A DNA stretch of 64,000 bases, taken from contig NC_015435.1 of the NCBI RefSeq assembly GCF_000204925.1, positions 672,001-736,000 of the forward strand. The letters run 5' to 3'. The position numbers were made by a program, and so were the translations under genes. This document shows, piece by piece, positions 10,189 to 17,599 of the stretch. The first letter of the stretch is position 1; each line of letters begins with the position of its first letter. Under the pieces are notes generated by a model, which had not been told where the DNA came from, searched no databases, and was given only the letters and a program-made list of their open reading frames with translations. The stretch comes from Metallosphaera cuprina Ar-4 (lineage in GTDB: Archaea > Thermoproteota > Thermoprotei_A > Sulfolobales > Sulfolobaceae).

Positions 10189-10232
10189 AAGTATTAGGGT
10201 TACCCAAAATAATATAAACTTAACTCTAACCT

Positions 10233-10256
10233 TAGGCCTACGTGTTTAGGCCTAAA
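10233..10256. promoter_or_regulatory. tandem TAGGCCTA palindromes upstream of the permease promoter
   Basis: TAGGCCTA occurs at 10233-10240 and again at 10247-10254, starts 14 bp apart. The second copy extends to a 12-bp palindrome, TTTAGGCCTAAA (10245-10256). They lie about 14-45 bp upstream of the TATA-like box of the NicO-like gene, where archaeal activators or repressors often bind. Metal-dependent control is a guess from the neighbouring gene. Confidence 0.5.
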
Positions 10257-10602
10257 GTAGAACTAGTAAAGAGCAAGTTCGTTTTTGTCTATGATCTTTA
10301 TCTTAGGGTCACAGACCCATCGTTCTGCAACTTTCAGCTTAAAAAACGTAGTAGAATACTATTAGATACCTTTCGTATGTAGAGGACGTCGATCAGTTGT
10401 TCAAACTTTCTCAAATTGAGTATCTAAATAAATTTACGATACATTTACTAGTAAGTTCAGGAAAGACATTTCAAGTCTCTGAATAAGAGGGTTCATAAGT
10501 GCGAAATCCAGCTCTAATGAAAGTTTTAAGAACATGGCGTTCACTCCTGAAACGCTACTTATGGCTTATATGCCGAAACGGTATAATATTCCCAGGATCT
10601 AG
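10257..10602. other. intergenic region without recognised gene
   Basis: Between the permease control region and the Trm10 gene I find no convincing ORF, RNA gene or repeat. The right end carries the Trm10 promoter, a GTATAATATT element at about 10580-10589. Confidence 0.5.
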
Positions 10603-11514
10603 TTGATTTTGGGGAAGGTTATTGGTAAACAACTCCTGGAAATGGGCATAGACACGTTATATTTGAGAGGAATAGAGAGGCCTTTTTTACAACATCTGGG
10701 TCTCAAGTTCCTTCTCTACGATTGGGGTATAAAGAGAGGAATATACTACGGTAAGCGAGTTGGAGAAGAGTTCGGCATATCGTTTATCACCGGCAGGGGA
10801 AACGAGTTAGCAACTGAATCTCCTCACCCTAACGGAGAGAAGGTAGAGATTGATTTTCCACCGTTCCCATTGTTTATAGTGGATTTCTCTCTTTGGAATA
10901 GGCACTCAGAAAGCGAAAAGCGTAAACTTGCGAGTCAGACATTAATGCTGATATCCACCATTAGAAAACATTTGTGGGATTACAACCTTTCACTTAATCA
11001 TACATCCCAAGAGCTAGAGCATCTCATAAAGGTTATGGGTTTCCCTAACAAGGTGAGGAGAGACGTAATGCCTCCTAGTAATACTCTCATACTAGATCCT
11101 TACGCCGAGGATCAAGTTACCGAAGAGCAAATAAGGAGTACGGACTGCTTCGTTTTGGGTGGAATAGTGGACGACTCCGGTTGGAAATACGCTACTAAAG
11201 AAATGGCTAAAGAGGCTGGTTACTCCTTCAGGCATGTAAAGATTGCGCTAAGAGGATCTAGGCTAGGAGTCCCAGATAGACTGAACAAAATAGCTTCTAT
11301 AATATTGAGGGTTAAGGAAGGTGAGACTCTAGAGGATAGTATCCTTAACGAACAATCAAACGCTGACAAGTTCTTGAGACTCCTTAGGGACACGACGCTA
11401 AACGGTGATCTAGAAAGAAACGCTCAGTGGTTAAGGGCAGGAGAGAAGGTAAAGCAGAGGGTTAGGAGAATCACTAGTCGAACTCGGCCTGAATCTTTTT
11501 CTTCCCATCAATAA
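10603..11514 (+). CDS. trm10: tRNA (purine-9) N1-methyltransferase, Trm10 family
   Basis: The 303-residue SPOUT-class protein matches archaeal Trm10, which methylates N1 of A9 and/or G9 of tRNA. Diagnostic segments are LDPYAEDQVTEEQI and FVLGGIVDDSGWK (about residues 166-199), which form the trefoil knot S-adenosylmethionine site, followed by the basic tail. Translation apparently starts at TTG: a stop codon lies immediately upstream in frame (10600-10602), and a second TTG at 10609 is the only nearby alternative. A TATA-like element about 20 nt upstream suggests a leaderless mRNA. The last 41 nt overlap a convergent hypothetical gene. Confidence 0.85.
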   Translation: MILGKVIGKQLLEMGIDTLYLRGIERPFLQHLGLKFLLYDWGIKRGIYYGKRVGEEFGISFITGRGNELATESPHPNGEKVEIDFPPFPLFIVDFSLWNRHSESEKRKLASQTLMLISTIRKHLWDYNLSLNHTSQELEHLIKVMGFPNKVRRDVMPPSNTLILDPYAEDQVTEEQIRSTDCFVLGGIVDDSGWKYATKEMAKEAGYSFRHVKIALRGSRLGVPDRLNKIASIILRVKEGETLEDSILNEQSNADKFLRLLRDTTLNGDLERNAQWLRAGEKVKQRVRRITSRTRPESFSSHQ

Positions 11515-11791
11515 AGGACTTGGGAAAAGGAGGATTTCTTATTTCCTCTAGTTTTATCCCCTCCTTCATGAGGTCGCTTACAGCTTTCTTCAGGTCCTCT
11601 ACATGGGTAGAAAACTTAACAAGGTCTCTAATCTTAAGGAGTTCAGGATCTTGATGTCTGAACCTTTCCGCGCTGATGACGTTCCATTTATTTCCCTCTT
11701 GGCGTATGAACACTATGTCCTGAAAATAATTTGGAACTACGTGGTTAACACCTGCTATGAAGTGATCTCTAAACTTGTAAACGTAGTACAT
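11474..11791 (-). CDS. hypothetical 105-aa protein, convergent with Trm10
   Basis: A small, charged soluble protein with no recognised domain. Its C-terminal 41 nt overlap the end of the Trm10 gene on the other strand. Aromatic-rich N-terminal half (MYYVYKFRDHF) and lysine-rich helical C-terminal half suggest a compact alpha/beta protein. No TATA box is placed 25-30 nt before its ATG, so the start is uncertain. Composition and codon use look like a real gene; the opposite-strand ORF at 11603-11812 appears less protein-like. Confidence 0.5.
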   Translation of the reverse strand: MYYVYKFRDHFIAGVNHVVPNYFQDIVFIRQEGNKWNVISAERFRHQDPELLKIRDLVKFSTHVEDLKKAVSDLMKEGIKLEEIRNPPFPKSFIDGKKKIQAEFD

Positions 11792-11829
11792 AATAGGAAT
11801 TTAAATTTATGACTTAAGAAGCTTCTGTT

Positions 11830-12546
11830 ATGAAGATAGACTATGTGATTAAAGCTATAGCGGAGCTCATAGATGACGGCGAACTAGTTTACGTCGGATT
11901 GAACTCGGGACCCGCCCTATTGGCCTCCTTTCTTGCTAGAGATTTTCAAAAGAAAAATATACAAATTGTAGGTGTGGCGGAGGCTTACAATCCTAAGGAC
12001 ATAATATTGTCTCCATCTACTGGAGATCCATTCTTTATCAAAGACTCTCCAGTAATGATAACCGCAGATTCTTTTGATTTAGCCCAAAAGGGAAGACTTG
12101 ACGTCATGTTTTTAGGTCCAGTTCAAGTAGATCAAGAGACCAATATTAACTTGACCGCAATTGGTAGATACGAAAGGCCAAAAGTGAAGCTGCCGGGGGG
12201 AGCTGCAACAGCGTATTTGATGCCGTTAGCAAAAAAGGTCATCTTATGGAATTTAAAGCACTCTAAAAACTCAATTGTGAAAAGGGTGGACTTTGTAACT
12301 GGTACTGCTAGAAACTCTGACAACGAAGTGTTCTTGGTTACCAATCTTGCAGTTTTTAAGTTCGATAGGGAGAAAAGAACGTGGACAATCGTCTCGATTT
12401 ATCCTTGGTCTGAACTCGAAGACATAGTGAATAACACCGGTTTTCACGTTGAACTGAAGTCAGACAAGATGATCACGGTAAGTCCAGAGGAGAGTGCGTA
12501 CATAAACACGTTAGATCCCTATAACCTTAGATCGGCGTTGGAGTGA
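11830..12546 (+). CDS. CoA-transferase family I, beta-type subunit (GctB/IpdB-like)
   Basis: The 238-residue protein follows the fold of the beta subunit of family I CoA-transferases: GPVQVDQETNINLTAIG corresponds to the conserved GgaQvD..GNvN segment, and LPGGAATAYL to the following glycine-rich loop. Around residue 57 the sequence is IVGVAEAYNP. By eye, the position of the catalytic glutamate of glutaconate CoA-transferase (IVESG) is not Glu, while a Glu two residues later aligns with IpdB-like hydrolases. AATTTAAATT about 27 nt upstream gives a leaderless promoter. The probable partner subunit is encoded convergently 44 bp downstream. Confidence 0.75.
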   Translation: MKIDYVIKAIAELIDDGELVYVGLNSGPALLASFLARDFQKKNIQIVGVAEAYNPKDIILSPSTGDPFFIKDSPVMITADSFDLAQKGRLDVMFLGPVQVDQETNINLTAIGRYERPKVKLPGGAATAYLMPLAKKVILWNLKHSKNSIVKRVDFVTGTARNSDNEVFLVTNLAVFKFDREKRTWTIVSIYPWSELEDIVNNTGFHVELKSDKMITVSPEESAYINTLDPYNLRSALE

Positions 12547-12590
12547 TCACCCTTACTGAATTTTGATAACTTATTTTGATCTACCAGAAA

Positions 12591-13346
12591 CTAAGCTTGA
12601 TCTAATAGCTTCAAGATCCCTTCGTAATCAGAGTCGTAAAGAGGATACATACTTGAGGGTTCAGCGCCTCTAGGCGCGTGGACTACGGCATCAACGTAAA
12701 CCGAATTGATCGTAGGCCTCCTCCCGTAGAAATAGCTTTCATCTACTATCTCCTCTGCCGTTACGATCAGTTTCTTTGCAGCCTTAGCCTTATACTCATC
12801 TTCGTACAGCGGTCCTAAAATCTCTGAGTTCCCGTTCTGATCAGCCTTATTGACGTGAATTATCGCTACGTCCGGAGTTATGGCTCTAACTAAGAGGATC
12901 TCCTCTCCTGTAAAAGGATCACTTGATACCTTCCATGTACCTCTCTTTTCATGGATTTCCACCAGGTCGCTTCCCAAGACACCCTTTACGGGCATAAACG
13001 GCACACCGCTAGCTCCAGCTCTAATGCCAGCTATGAACGCTCCACACGTGTCTTCCAAGTAATCTATTTCCCCATTTTCTATCTTGTACCTGAACGTGGG
13101 TAGCATACCGAACCACTCTAACGTAGCCATTGCCACTCTAACTTTGTTAACTACGTTATGTTTAAGTAATACCTCCAACGCTATTCCAGGTTCTCTGTCT
13201 ACAAAACCGAGTTCCTCATATTCGTAATCAACGAGTAACCTTATGAAAGCCATAGGGTTTCTATGAATTGAGATTCCGCTCACGGTTATCGTATCTCCTC
13301 TCTTCACAAGCGAGACCGCTTTCTCAAGCGGAACTAGTTTAGACAT
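12591..13346 (-). CDS. CoA-transferase family I, alpha-type subunit (GctA/IpdA-like)
   Basis: The 251-residue protein matches GctA/IpdA-type alpha subunits: SGISIHRNPMAFIR near the N-terminus, GVPFMPVKGVLGSDL in the middle, then IIHVNKADQNGNSEILG and YVDAVVHAPRGAEPSSMYPLYDSDY. It should pair with the beta-type subunit encoded head-on 44 bp away. The split onto opposite strands is unusual, because partners are normally co-transcribed. TTAAAAATATG about 29 nt before the ATG is the likely TATA box, flanked by ATGTAC words that may be an operator. Substrate unknown; acyl-CoA hydrolase activity is an alternative to transferase. Confidence 0.78.
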   Translation of the reverse strand: MSKLVPLEKAVSLVKRGDTITVSGISIHRNPMAFIRLLVDYEYEELGFVDREPGIALEVLLKHNVVNKVRVAMATLEWFGMLPTFRYKIENGEIDYLEDTCGAFIAGIRAGASGVPFMPVKGVLGSDLVEIHEKRGTWKVSSDPFTGEEILLVRAITPDVAIIHVNKADQNGNSEILGPLYEDEYKAKAAKKLIVTAEEIVDESYFYGRRPTINSVYVDAVVHAPRGAEPSSMYPLYDSDYEGILKLLDQA

Positions 13347-13409
13347 CTCTTTAAAATTTCGCTAGTACATATTTTTAACTTTTCTACATGTACATTGGTT
13401 TATTGCATA

Positions 13410-14009
13410 TTATTTTATTTTTCTCGCTTCGATTATCCAAAAACCGTCTCTAAGATAGGCTGAGGATAGACTAAACTTTATTAAAAATTTTAAGGCAGTG
13501 TTGGGTCTAACCCCTCCGAATATCTCATCTCTAAAGATCAAGAAGAACTTTCCACCCTTCCTTAAAACTCTATACGATTCTCTTACTATGTCATAATCTA
13601 ACACTTCATAGCTCAATACGCTTTTGAACGACTCGTCTCTAAAAGGAAAAGGGTATATGGCGTGAACCGAATTAGATCCCGCCGCCGACATACACGCGCT
13701 GAACCCTTCGTCACAATAGCCTATGCTTAACGATTTAGCTTCAAATGGCATCTTCGGGTAGTTTAAGATCATCTTGTCGTATCTAACAATCTTGTTATGG
13801 TTTACAACGATAGAGTAAACCGAGGAGAGCAAATTCATCTCACCTGCCAACATGTCCTTACCCATCAAAACATCAACTTGTGGTAGTACTGAAGATCTAC
13901 CCATCCCTGCGTTAACTAGTTCTGTTGACCCGTTCACAGTTTCAATAGAGATAGCCTTCCATAGGGGCGCTACCTCTCCTTTAGCGTCCTTAAGTATTGC
14001 TATACTCAT
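13410..14009 (-). CDS. methyltransferase-like protein
   Basis: The 199-residue protein has the C-terminal half of a class I methyltransferase: YPFPFRDESFKSVLSYEVLDY resembles the motif IV region (LPFpDxSFD.V), followed by ESYRVLRKGGKFFLIFRDE, the usual post-motif strand. The N-terminal glycine-rich S-adenosylmethionine loop is not clear; STELVNAGMG is the nearest match. It could be a divergent methyltransferase or a catalytically altered relative. It reads on the same strand as the CoA-transferase alpha gene, 63 nt upstream of it. Confidence 0.55.
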   Translation of the reverse strand: MSIAILKDAKGEVAPLWKAISIETVNGSTELVNAGMGRSSVLPQVDVLMGKDMLAGEMNLLSSVYSIVVNHNKIVRYDKMILNYPKMPFEAKSLSIGYCDEGFSACMSAAGSNSVHAIYPFPFRDESFKSVLSYEVLDYDIVRESYRVLRKGGKFFLIFRDEIFGGVRPNTALKFLIKFSLSSAYLRDGFWIIEARKIK

Positions 14010-14098
14010 AGGGGAAGATATCTATAGCGAAATAAATATTTTCACACATACTTATTAGCGCGTAATAACTCTAAGCACGGTCAATAAAACACATAAGT

Positions 14099-14473
14099 CT
14101 ATTCTTTGAGCTCGGCCGAAAGATCTGTTACTGATACCATACCTACAATCTCCCCTTCCTTGTTCTTCACTGGCAAATGACGTATTTTCCGGTCCGACAT
14201 CAGTTTAGCAGCTTTTGTTATCTCCAAGTCCTCATCAACAGTCACTAAATCCCCCATTGTAGCCACAGTTCTCAGCTCGTCCAGCGCAGACGCGCCATTA
14301 GCTATTGCCTTAACTGCGTCTCTATCTGTGAAGATTCCTCTAGGTACTCCCTTATCGGTTACTACTACAGATCCCACACCCTTCTCCATCATCAGCTTGC
14401 AAGTTTCCTGAAGAGTTGTATTTGCCTCTACTTGGAAAACTGGTACGTTCATTACGTCTTTGACTCTCTTCAT
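14099..14473 (-). CDS. CBS-domain pair protein
   Basis: The 124-residue protein is a single Bateman module: MKRVKDVMNVPVFQVEANTT opens CBS1, and the second CBS covers about residues 65-120 (MGDLVTVDEDLEITKAAKLM and IRHLPVKNKEG). Such modules bind adenine nucleotides and act as energy sensors. I place the start at 14473 rather than the longer in-frame start at 14548, because a TAAATAAG element sits 26-27 nt upstream and homologous modules begin with this residue. Partner unknown. Two more CBS proteins occur in the window. Confidence 0.85.
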   Translation of the reverse strand: MKRVKDVMNVPVFQVEANTTLQETCKLMMEKGVGSVVVTDKGVPRGIFTDRDAVKAIANGASALDELRTVATMGDLVTVDEDLEITKAAKLMSDRKIRHLPVKNKEGEIVGMVSVTDLSAELKE

Positions 14474-14708
14474 AAGTAAAGATAGCCTCTTTCCGTAAAT
14501 AAGCTTTAGCGTTACGAACTTCAACGTACTGGAAATTTTGAGCCACATCCATCAAGTTGTACTGATTAGAGTAATGATCTCAACGAGTTCCTTGATCTTA
14601 ACGCTTTTTCAAGTGAAAGGAGATAGACGGCGCCGGTTCCGTGATCTTCATTGACCTTCGTCTTCAATTCCCTTATTTCGCCTAGAGAACTCTAAGCTCA
14701 GACTTAAC

Positions 14709-15371
14709 TCACTGCTCCCAATAGGCCTTTAACTCGATCTTCTTCGGTTCGCCGTAAGTTAATACATCGTCTATGACCTGTTTTAGATATTCTTCGCTCT
14801 GTACTCCTCTTATCAGCCACTTTTCGTTTACAACCAGTGCTGGAACTCCCTTTATTCCCATTGCTTTGGCCTCCTCCTCATCTTGAATAACCGCTAGCTT
14901 AGCTTCCTTTGACTTGAAATCCCTTTTGAACTTCTCAACATCCAATCCTATCTCCTCCGCCACTGAGATCAAAACTTTGTCGTCATTAACGTTCTCTCCT
15001 CCCATGAAGAACTTCTCCTGTGCTAATGAGAAGTACTCCCAATGGCCTTCATCTCCCTTTTGGAACTCAGCAGCCTTGCACGCCATTAAAGGTGGAAGGG
15101 ACCAAACGTGCCCGATATTTCCTTTCTCCAATACCTTCTTGGGATCATAATCTGGAAAATATCTGGTTAAAATCGAGAACTCGCTCTTGAATAGCTCCCT
15201 AGCGTCCTCTTCTGTAGGGGCCGCAGCCAAGAGGTCATCTAGTGAAGAAATTATCATGAAAGCCTTATGTTTTACGTGAACGCCCTTATACTCAGAGAGG
15301 ACCTTTTTTAACCTTTTGTTGGTGACGTAACAGAAGGGGCAAAGTACATCATGGAAGAAGGTTATCTGCAT
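14709..15371 (-). CDS. DsbA/FrnE-family thiol oxidoreductase
   Basis: The protein starts MQITFFHDVLCPFCYVTNKR, with the thioredoxin-fold active site CPFC near residue 10. The helical insertion of DsbA-family proteins follows, and the cis-proline segment GVPALVVNEKW lies at about residues 174-184. It has no signal peptide, so like FrnE it acts in the cytoplasm. An upstream in-frame TTG would add one residue. Intracellular disulfides are common in Sulfolobales, which fits a disulfide isomerase or oxidase role. An OsmC-like peroxide-handling gene lies nearby on the same strand. Confidence 0.8.
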   Translation of the reverse strand: MQITFFHDVLCPFCYVTNKRLKKVLSEYKGVHVKHKAFMIISSLDDLLAAAPTEEDARELFKSEFSILTRYFPDYDPKKVLEKGNIGHVWSLPPLMACKAAEFQKGDEGHWEYFSLAQEKFFMGGENVNDDKVLISVAEEIGLDVEKFKRDFKSKEAKLAVIQDEEEAKAMGIKGVPALVVNEKWLIRGVQSEEYLKQVIDDVLTYGEPKKIELKAYWEQ

Positions 15372-15439
15372 CAAGGTTCCTCTTTACTTTTACGGACGTG
15401 TGGCTTTTAAAATGATCGTATAGGGAAACGTAAAAAAAC

Positions 15440-15772
15440 CTACGTCTTCACATTGGCCAACGTCAAGAGCTCCTTGATCTTCTGAAGGTCGTCTAACACG
15501 TCCTTCATATCCGATTTCATTTCTTCAATTTGTGACATCGAGTTAATAACTTCCTCTAATTGTCTCCAGTAATATTTTACAACTAGGTCAATTTGATATC
15601 TCTGCATTGTTATCGTTCCCAACAAGACTGTCAATCTTGGCATTATCCCTTTAGACACCAAGATCCTCTCATGTTTAGCCGCTATGTTATTTAAATTATC
15701 TAGGAGATCAAAAAGGTATCCTCTTATCTCCTCTAGTTCCTTCTCTCCCGGTTTCATGAGTTCCTCAGACAT
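15440..15772 (-). CDS. hypothetical 110-aa helical protein
   Basis: The protein is almost entirely predicted helix with heptad-like charged segments at both ends (EKELEEIRGYLFDLLDNLNN and EEMKSDMKDVLDDLQKIKELL), so it may form a coiled-coil dimer. No known domain was recognised. TATA-like DNA (TTTAAGTT) lies about 23 nt before the ATG. It sits between the DsbA-like and OsmC-like genes on the same strand but probably has its own promoter. Confidence 0.6.
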   Translation of the reverse strand: MSEELMKPGEKELEEIRGYLFDLLDNLNNIAAKHERILVSKGIMPRLTVLLGTITMQRYQIDLVVKYYWRQLEEVINSMSQIEEMKSDMKDVLDDLQKIKELLTLANVKT

Positions 15773-15803
15773 TATTTATCAAAAAAACTTAAATTAATCG
15801 ATT

Positions 15804-16217
15804 TTAAACCTTTCTGATCTTCCATGACACTTCGACGTTTACGCTCCTAACGAGAGTATCCTTTAATGGGCACCTTCTCAAAGACAGTTTCATTACCTCC
15901 TCTATTCTCTCGTCATTAGACAACACTGTTAATTCGTATTTAACCTGGAGTAAACCGGGAGGTACTCCAGGTTCGCCTTGAAACCCCTTTGGGTCTAAAG
16001 TACCTTCGATGTAACCTTCGACACCTTCTATTTTTACGTTTAGTTCTTTGGATACGTAATAAACGGTTAGCATCATACATGAGAGAGCAGCACCTAAAAG
16101 GAACTCCTCCGGAGTAGGGTTATCCGAACCCATGAGTCCTATCTTGAACTCGTTGTCGTTAATGTTTATGACAGCGGTATCCTTATCTAATCTCCCCTCA
16201 GCGGTGAACGTAATCAT
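15804..16217 (-). CDS. OsmC/Ohr-family peroxide reductase
   Basis: The 137-residue protein has the two conserved redox cysteines of OsmC/Ohr proteins, in LSCMMLTVYYVS and RRCPLKDTL, and the family segment NPTPEEFLLGAALSCMM. It likely detoxifies organic or lipid hydroperoxides using a dithiol reductant. The start is set at the ATG at 16217: an AGGTGAT ribosome site at 16222-16228 lies 5 nt before it and overlaps the upstream stop codon, whereas the GTG at 16226 lies inside that site. It follows a hypothetical gene and is probably translated by coupling. Confidence 0.85.
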   Translation of the reverse strand: MITFTAEGRLDKDTAVININDNEFKIGLMGSDNPTPEEFLLGAALSCMMLTVYYVSKELNVKIEGVEGYIEGTLDPKGFQGEPGVPPGLLQVKYELTVLSNDERIEEVMKLSLRRCPLKDTLVRSVNVEVSWKIRKV

Positions 16218-16221
16218 CAAT

Positions 16222-16228
16222 ATCACCT
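16222..16228 (-). promoter_or_regulatory. AGGTGAT ribosome-binding site of the OsmC-like gene
   Basis: It complements the archaeal 16S 3' end and overlaps the TAG stop of the preceding gene. Its 5-nt spacing decides for the ATG at 16217 over the GTG at 16226. Confidence 0.7.
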
Positions 16229-16673
16229 AGTTGATCAGTCCAATATCCTTAAGTATGGCGGCCTCGACTGCATACCTTAAGTAGAGCTGAGTTCTTTCGT
16301 TTTCGCTGAGCGTTCTACCTCTTTCCCTTTCTAGCTCATCGATCTGTTTCGATATAACTACGCTAATGTTAGTTTCAATAGACGGTTTATTTACCTTGAA
16401 CATTAGATAAATATCCATAATGAACTTGTACATCTCCTCATCAACGTTTAACAGATATTGACCTATCGAAGGTATTTGCTGTCCGTTAAACTCGATCATC
16501 TTCCCCTTAAAATACGGTCTCCAGCTTAACATGTTGGATTTTACGAACTCCCACGACGGTGGAAATCCCTTATATTCATCTGCGGAGGGTACGTTTACTA
16601 CCTTGTACTCGTTTCCATCTATCTCTATTATTGCCTCAATCTCCAGTTCTAGGTTACCAACCTTTTCTATCAA
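16227..16673 (-). CDS. hypothetical 148-aa protein upstream of the OsmC-like gene
   Basis: A soluble acidic protein with beta-strand-rich N-terminus (LELEIEAIIEIDGNEYKVVNVP) and a helical C-terminus. No domain recognised. The start appears to be TTG (MIEKVGN). It forms a two-gene unit with the OsmC-like gene, whose ribosome site overlaps its stop. It is divergent from the twin-CX3C microprotein gene. Confidence 0.6.
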   Translation of the reverse strand: MIEKVGNLELEIEAIIEIDGNEYKVVNVPSADEYKGFPPSWEFVKSNMLSWRPYFKGKMIEFNGQQIPSIGQYLLNVDEEMYKFIMDIYLMFKVNKPSIETNISVVISKQIDELERERGRTLSENERTQLYLRYAVEAAILKDIGLIN

Positions 16674-16751
16674 ATTTCCACTGTTGATAATAGGAAACTA
16701 CTCCCGTAAAGGTTTTTTCCTTTTATCTGAAATATCATATTGGTGTAAAAA

Positions 16752-16874
16752 ATGCAGGCTCAGGTATCGGACCCGTGTGTAGAGGAATGCTTCAAGCCCA
16801 GAGGAGAGTGGAAATTTACAAACATAAGTGAATGCATATCAAGGTGTTCATCCCTTAAAATAACTAAACCGTGA
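16752..16874 (+). CDS. 40-aa twin-CX3C microprotein
   Basis: Reading ATG to TGA gives a 40-residue protein with cysteines 9, 13, 28 and 32, arranged CVEEC-x14-CISRC. The twin CX3C pattern suggests either a helical hairpin closed by two disulfides or a four-cysteine zinc site. A TTTTAT element about 28 nt before the ATG makes it leaderless. Its stop lies 4 nt before the ATG of the four-CBS gene, with GTGATC as that gene's ribosome site, so the two form a transcriptional unit. It is too short for standard gene callers. Function unknown; regulation of, or binding to, the CBS protein is inference. Confidence 0.7.
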   Translation: MQAQVSDPCVEECFKPRGEWKFTNISECISRCSSLKITKP

Positions 16875-16878
16875 TCTC

Positions 16879-17595
16879 ATGAAAGTTAGTGAAGTGATGA
16901 CAAGGGATTTAGTGGCCGTAGATGGTCAAGTCAGCATAACCTATGGAATGAAAATAATGCTAGAACATGGCATTAGACGACTTATTGTGGGAGATATTGA
17001 CGGTATAGTTACCATTAGGGATTTAGTGTATGGATGGCTTCAGGGGGCAAAGCTTGTGGAAGAGGTAATGACGAGCGATCTCTTGATGGTATCTAAAGAT
17101 ATTGACTTGAGGCAGGCATCAAAGATCATGACGGGAAAGGGGGTTGGATCCCTTCTAGTGACAGAAGGTGAGAGAGTTATAGGTATTGTAACCGAAAGAG
17201 ATCTAATTAGGAATATAAAAGTCGATGAGAGCGTGAAGGTTGGAGACGTGATGAAGGTAGATCCAGTAGTAGCGTCTTTGGAAACCTCAATCTTGGAGAT
17301 CGCTAAGGCGATGAGGGAAAACTGGGAGAGGCACGCGATAGTTGTTGAAAACAATCTGCCCGCAGGTGTTATCTCAATAAGGGATGTCGCTAACGCTATA
17401 CTCACGGAGAGATACAACCATAAGTCACAAGAAATAATGAAGAGTCCTGTCTTTAGAGTAACTCCGGACTCTACTCTGGAGACCGCTAGAACTATTATGG
17501 CGAAAGAGAACTTAGGCCTAATTCCTGTGGTAGACGCTAGGGCTCTATTAGGGAGCGTAGAAGAGAGGGATATACTCACAATCATTTCAATATAA
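16879..17595 (+). CDS. four-CBS-domain protein
   Basis: The 238-residue protein consists of two Bateman modules with no catalytic domain. Starts of the four CBS units are visible at MKVSEVMTRDLVAV, LVEEVMTSDLLMV, VKVGDVMKVDPVVA and QEIMKSPVFRVTP. Binding of AMP, ATP, NAD or S-adenosylmethionine is the family norm. It is translationally coupled to the upstream twin-CX3C microprotein and is convergent with the lipoate-ligase gene (4-bp gap). An A/T-rich stretch follows the stop. The long opposite-strand ORF at 17040-17585 is a shadow of this gene. Confidence 0.88.
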   Translation: MKVSEVMTRDLVAVDGQVSITYGMKIMLEHGIRRLIVGDIDGIVTIRDLVYGWLQGAKLVEEVMTSDLLMVSKDIDLRQASKIMTGKGVGSLLVTEGERVIGIVTERDLIRNIKVDESVKVGDVMKVDPVVASLETSILEIAKAMRENWERHAIVVENNLPAGVISIRDVANAILTERYNHKSQEIMKSPVFRVTPDSTLETARTIMAKENLGLIPVVDARALLGSVEERDILTIISI

Positions 17596-17599
17596 TTTT

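Noticed and set aside
11603-11812. 69-aa plus-strand ORF
   Set aside because: Opposite the convergent hypothetical gene, with no TATA box or ribosome site of its own.
17040-17585. 181-aa minus-strand ORF
   Set aside because: Lies entirely opposite the four-CBS gene; Ser/Thr/Leu-rich composition is that of an antisense shadow.
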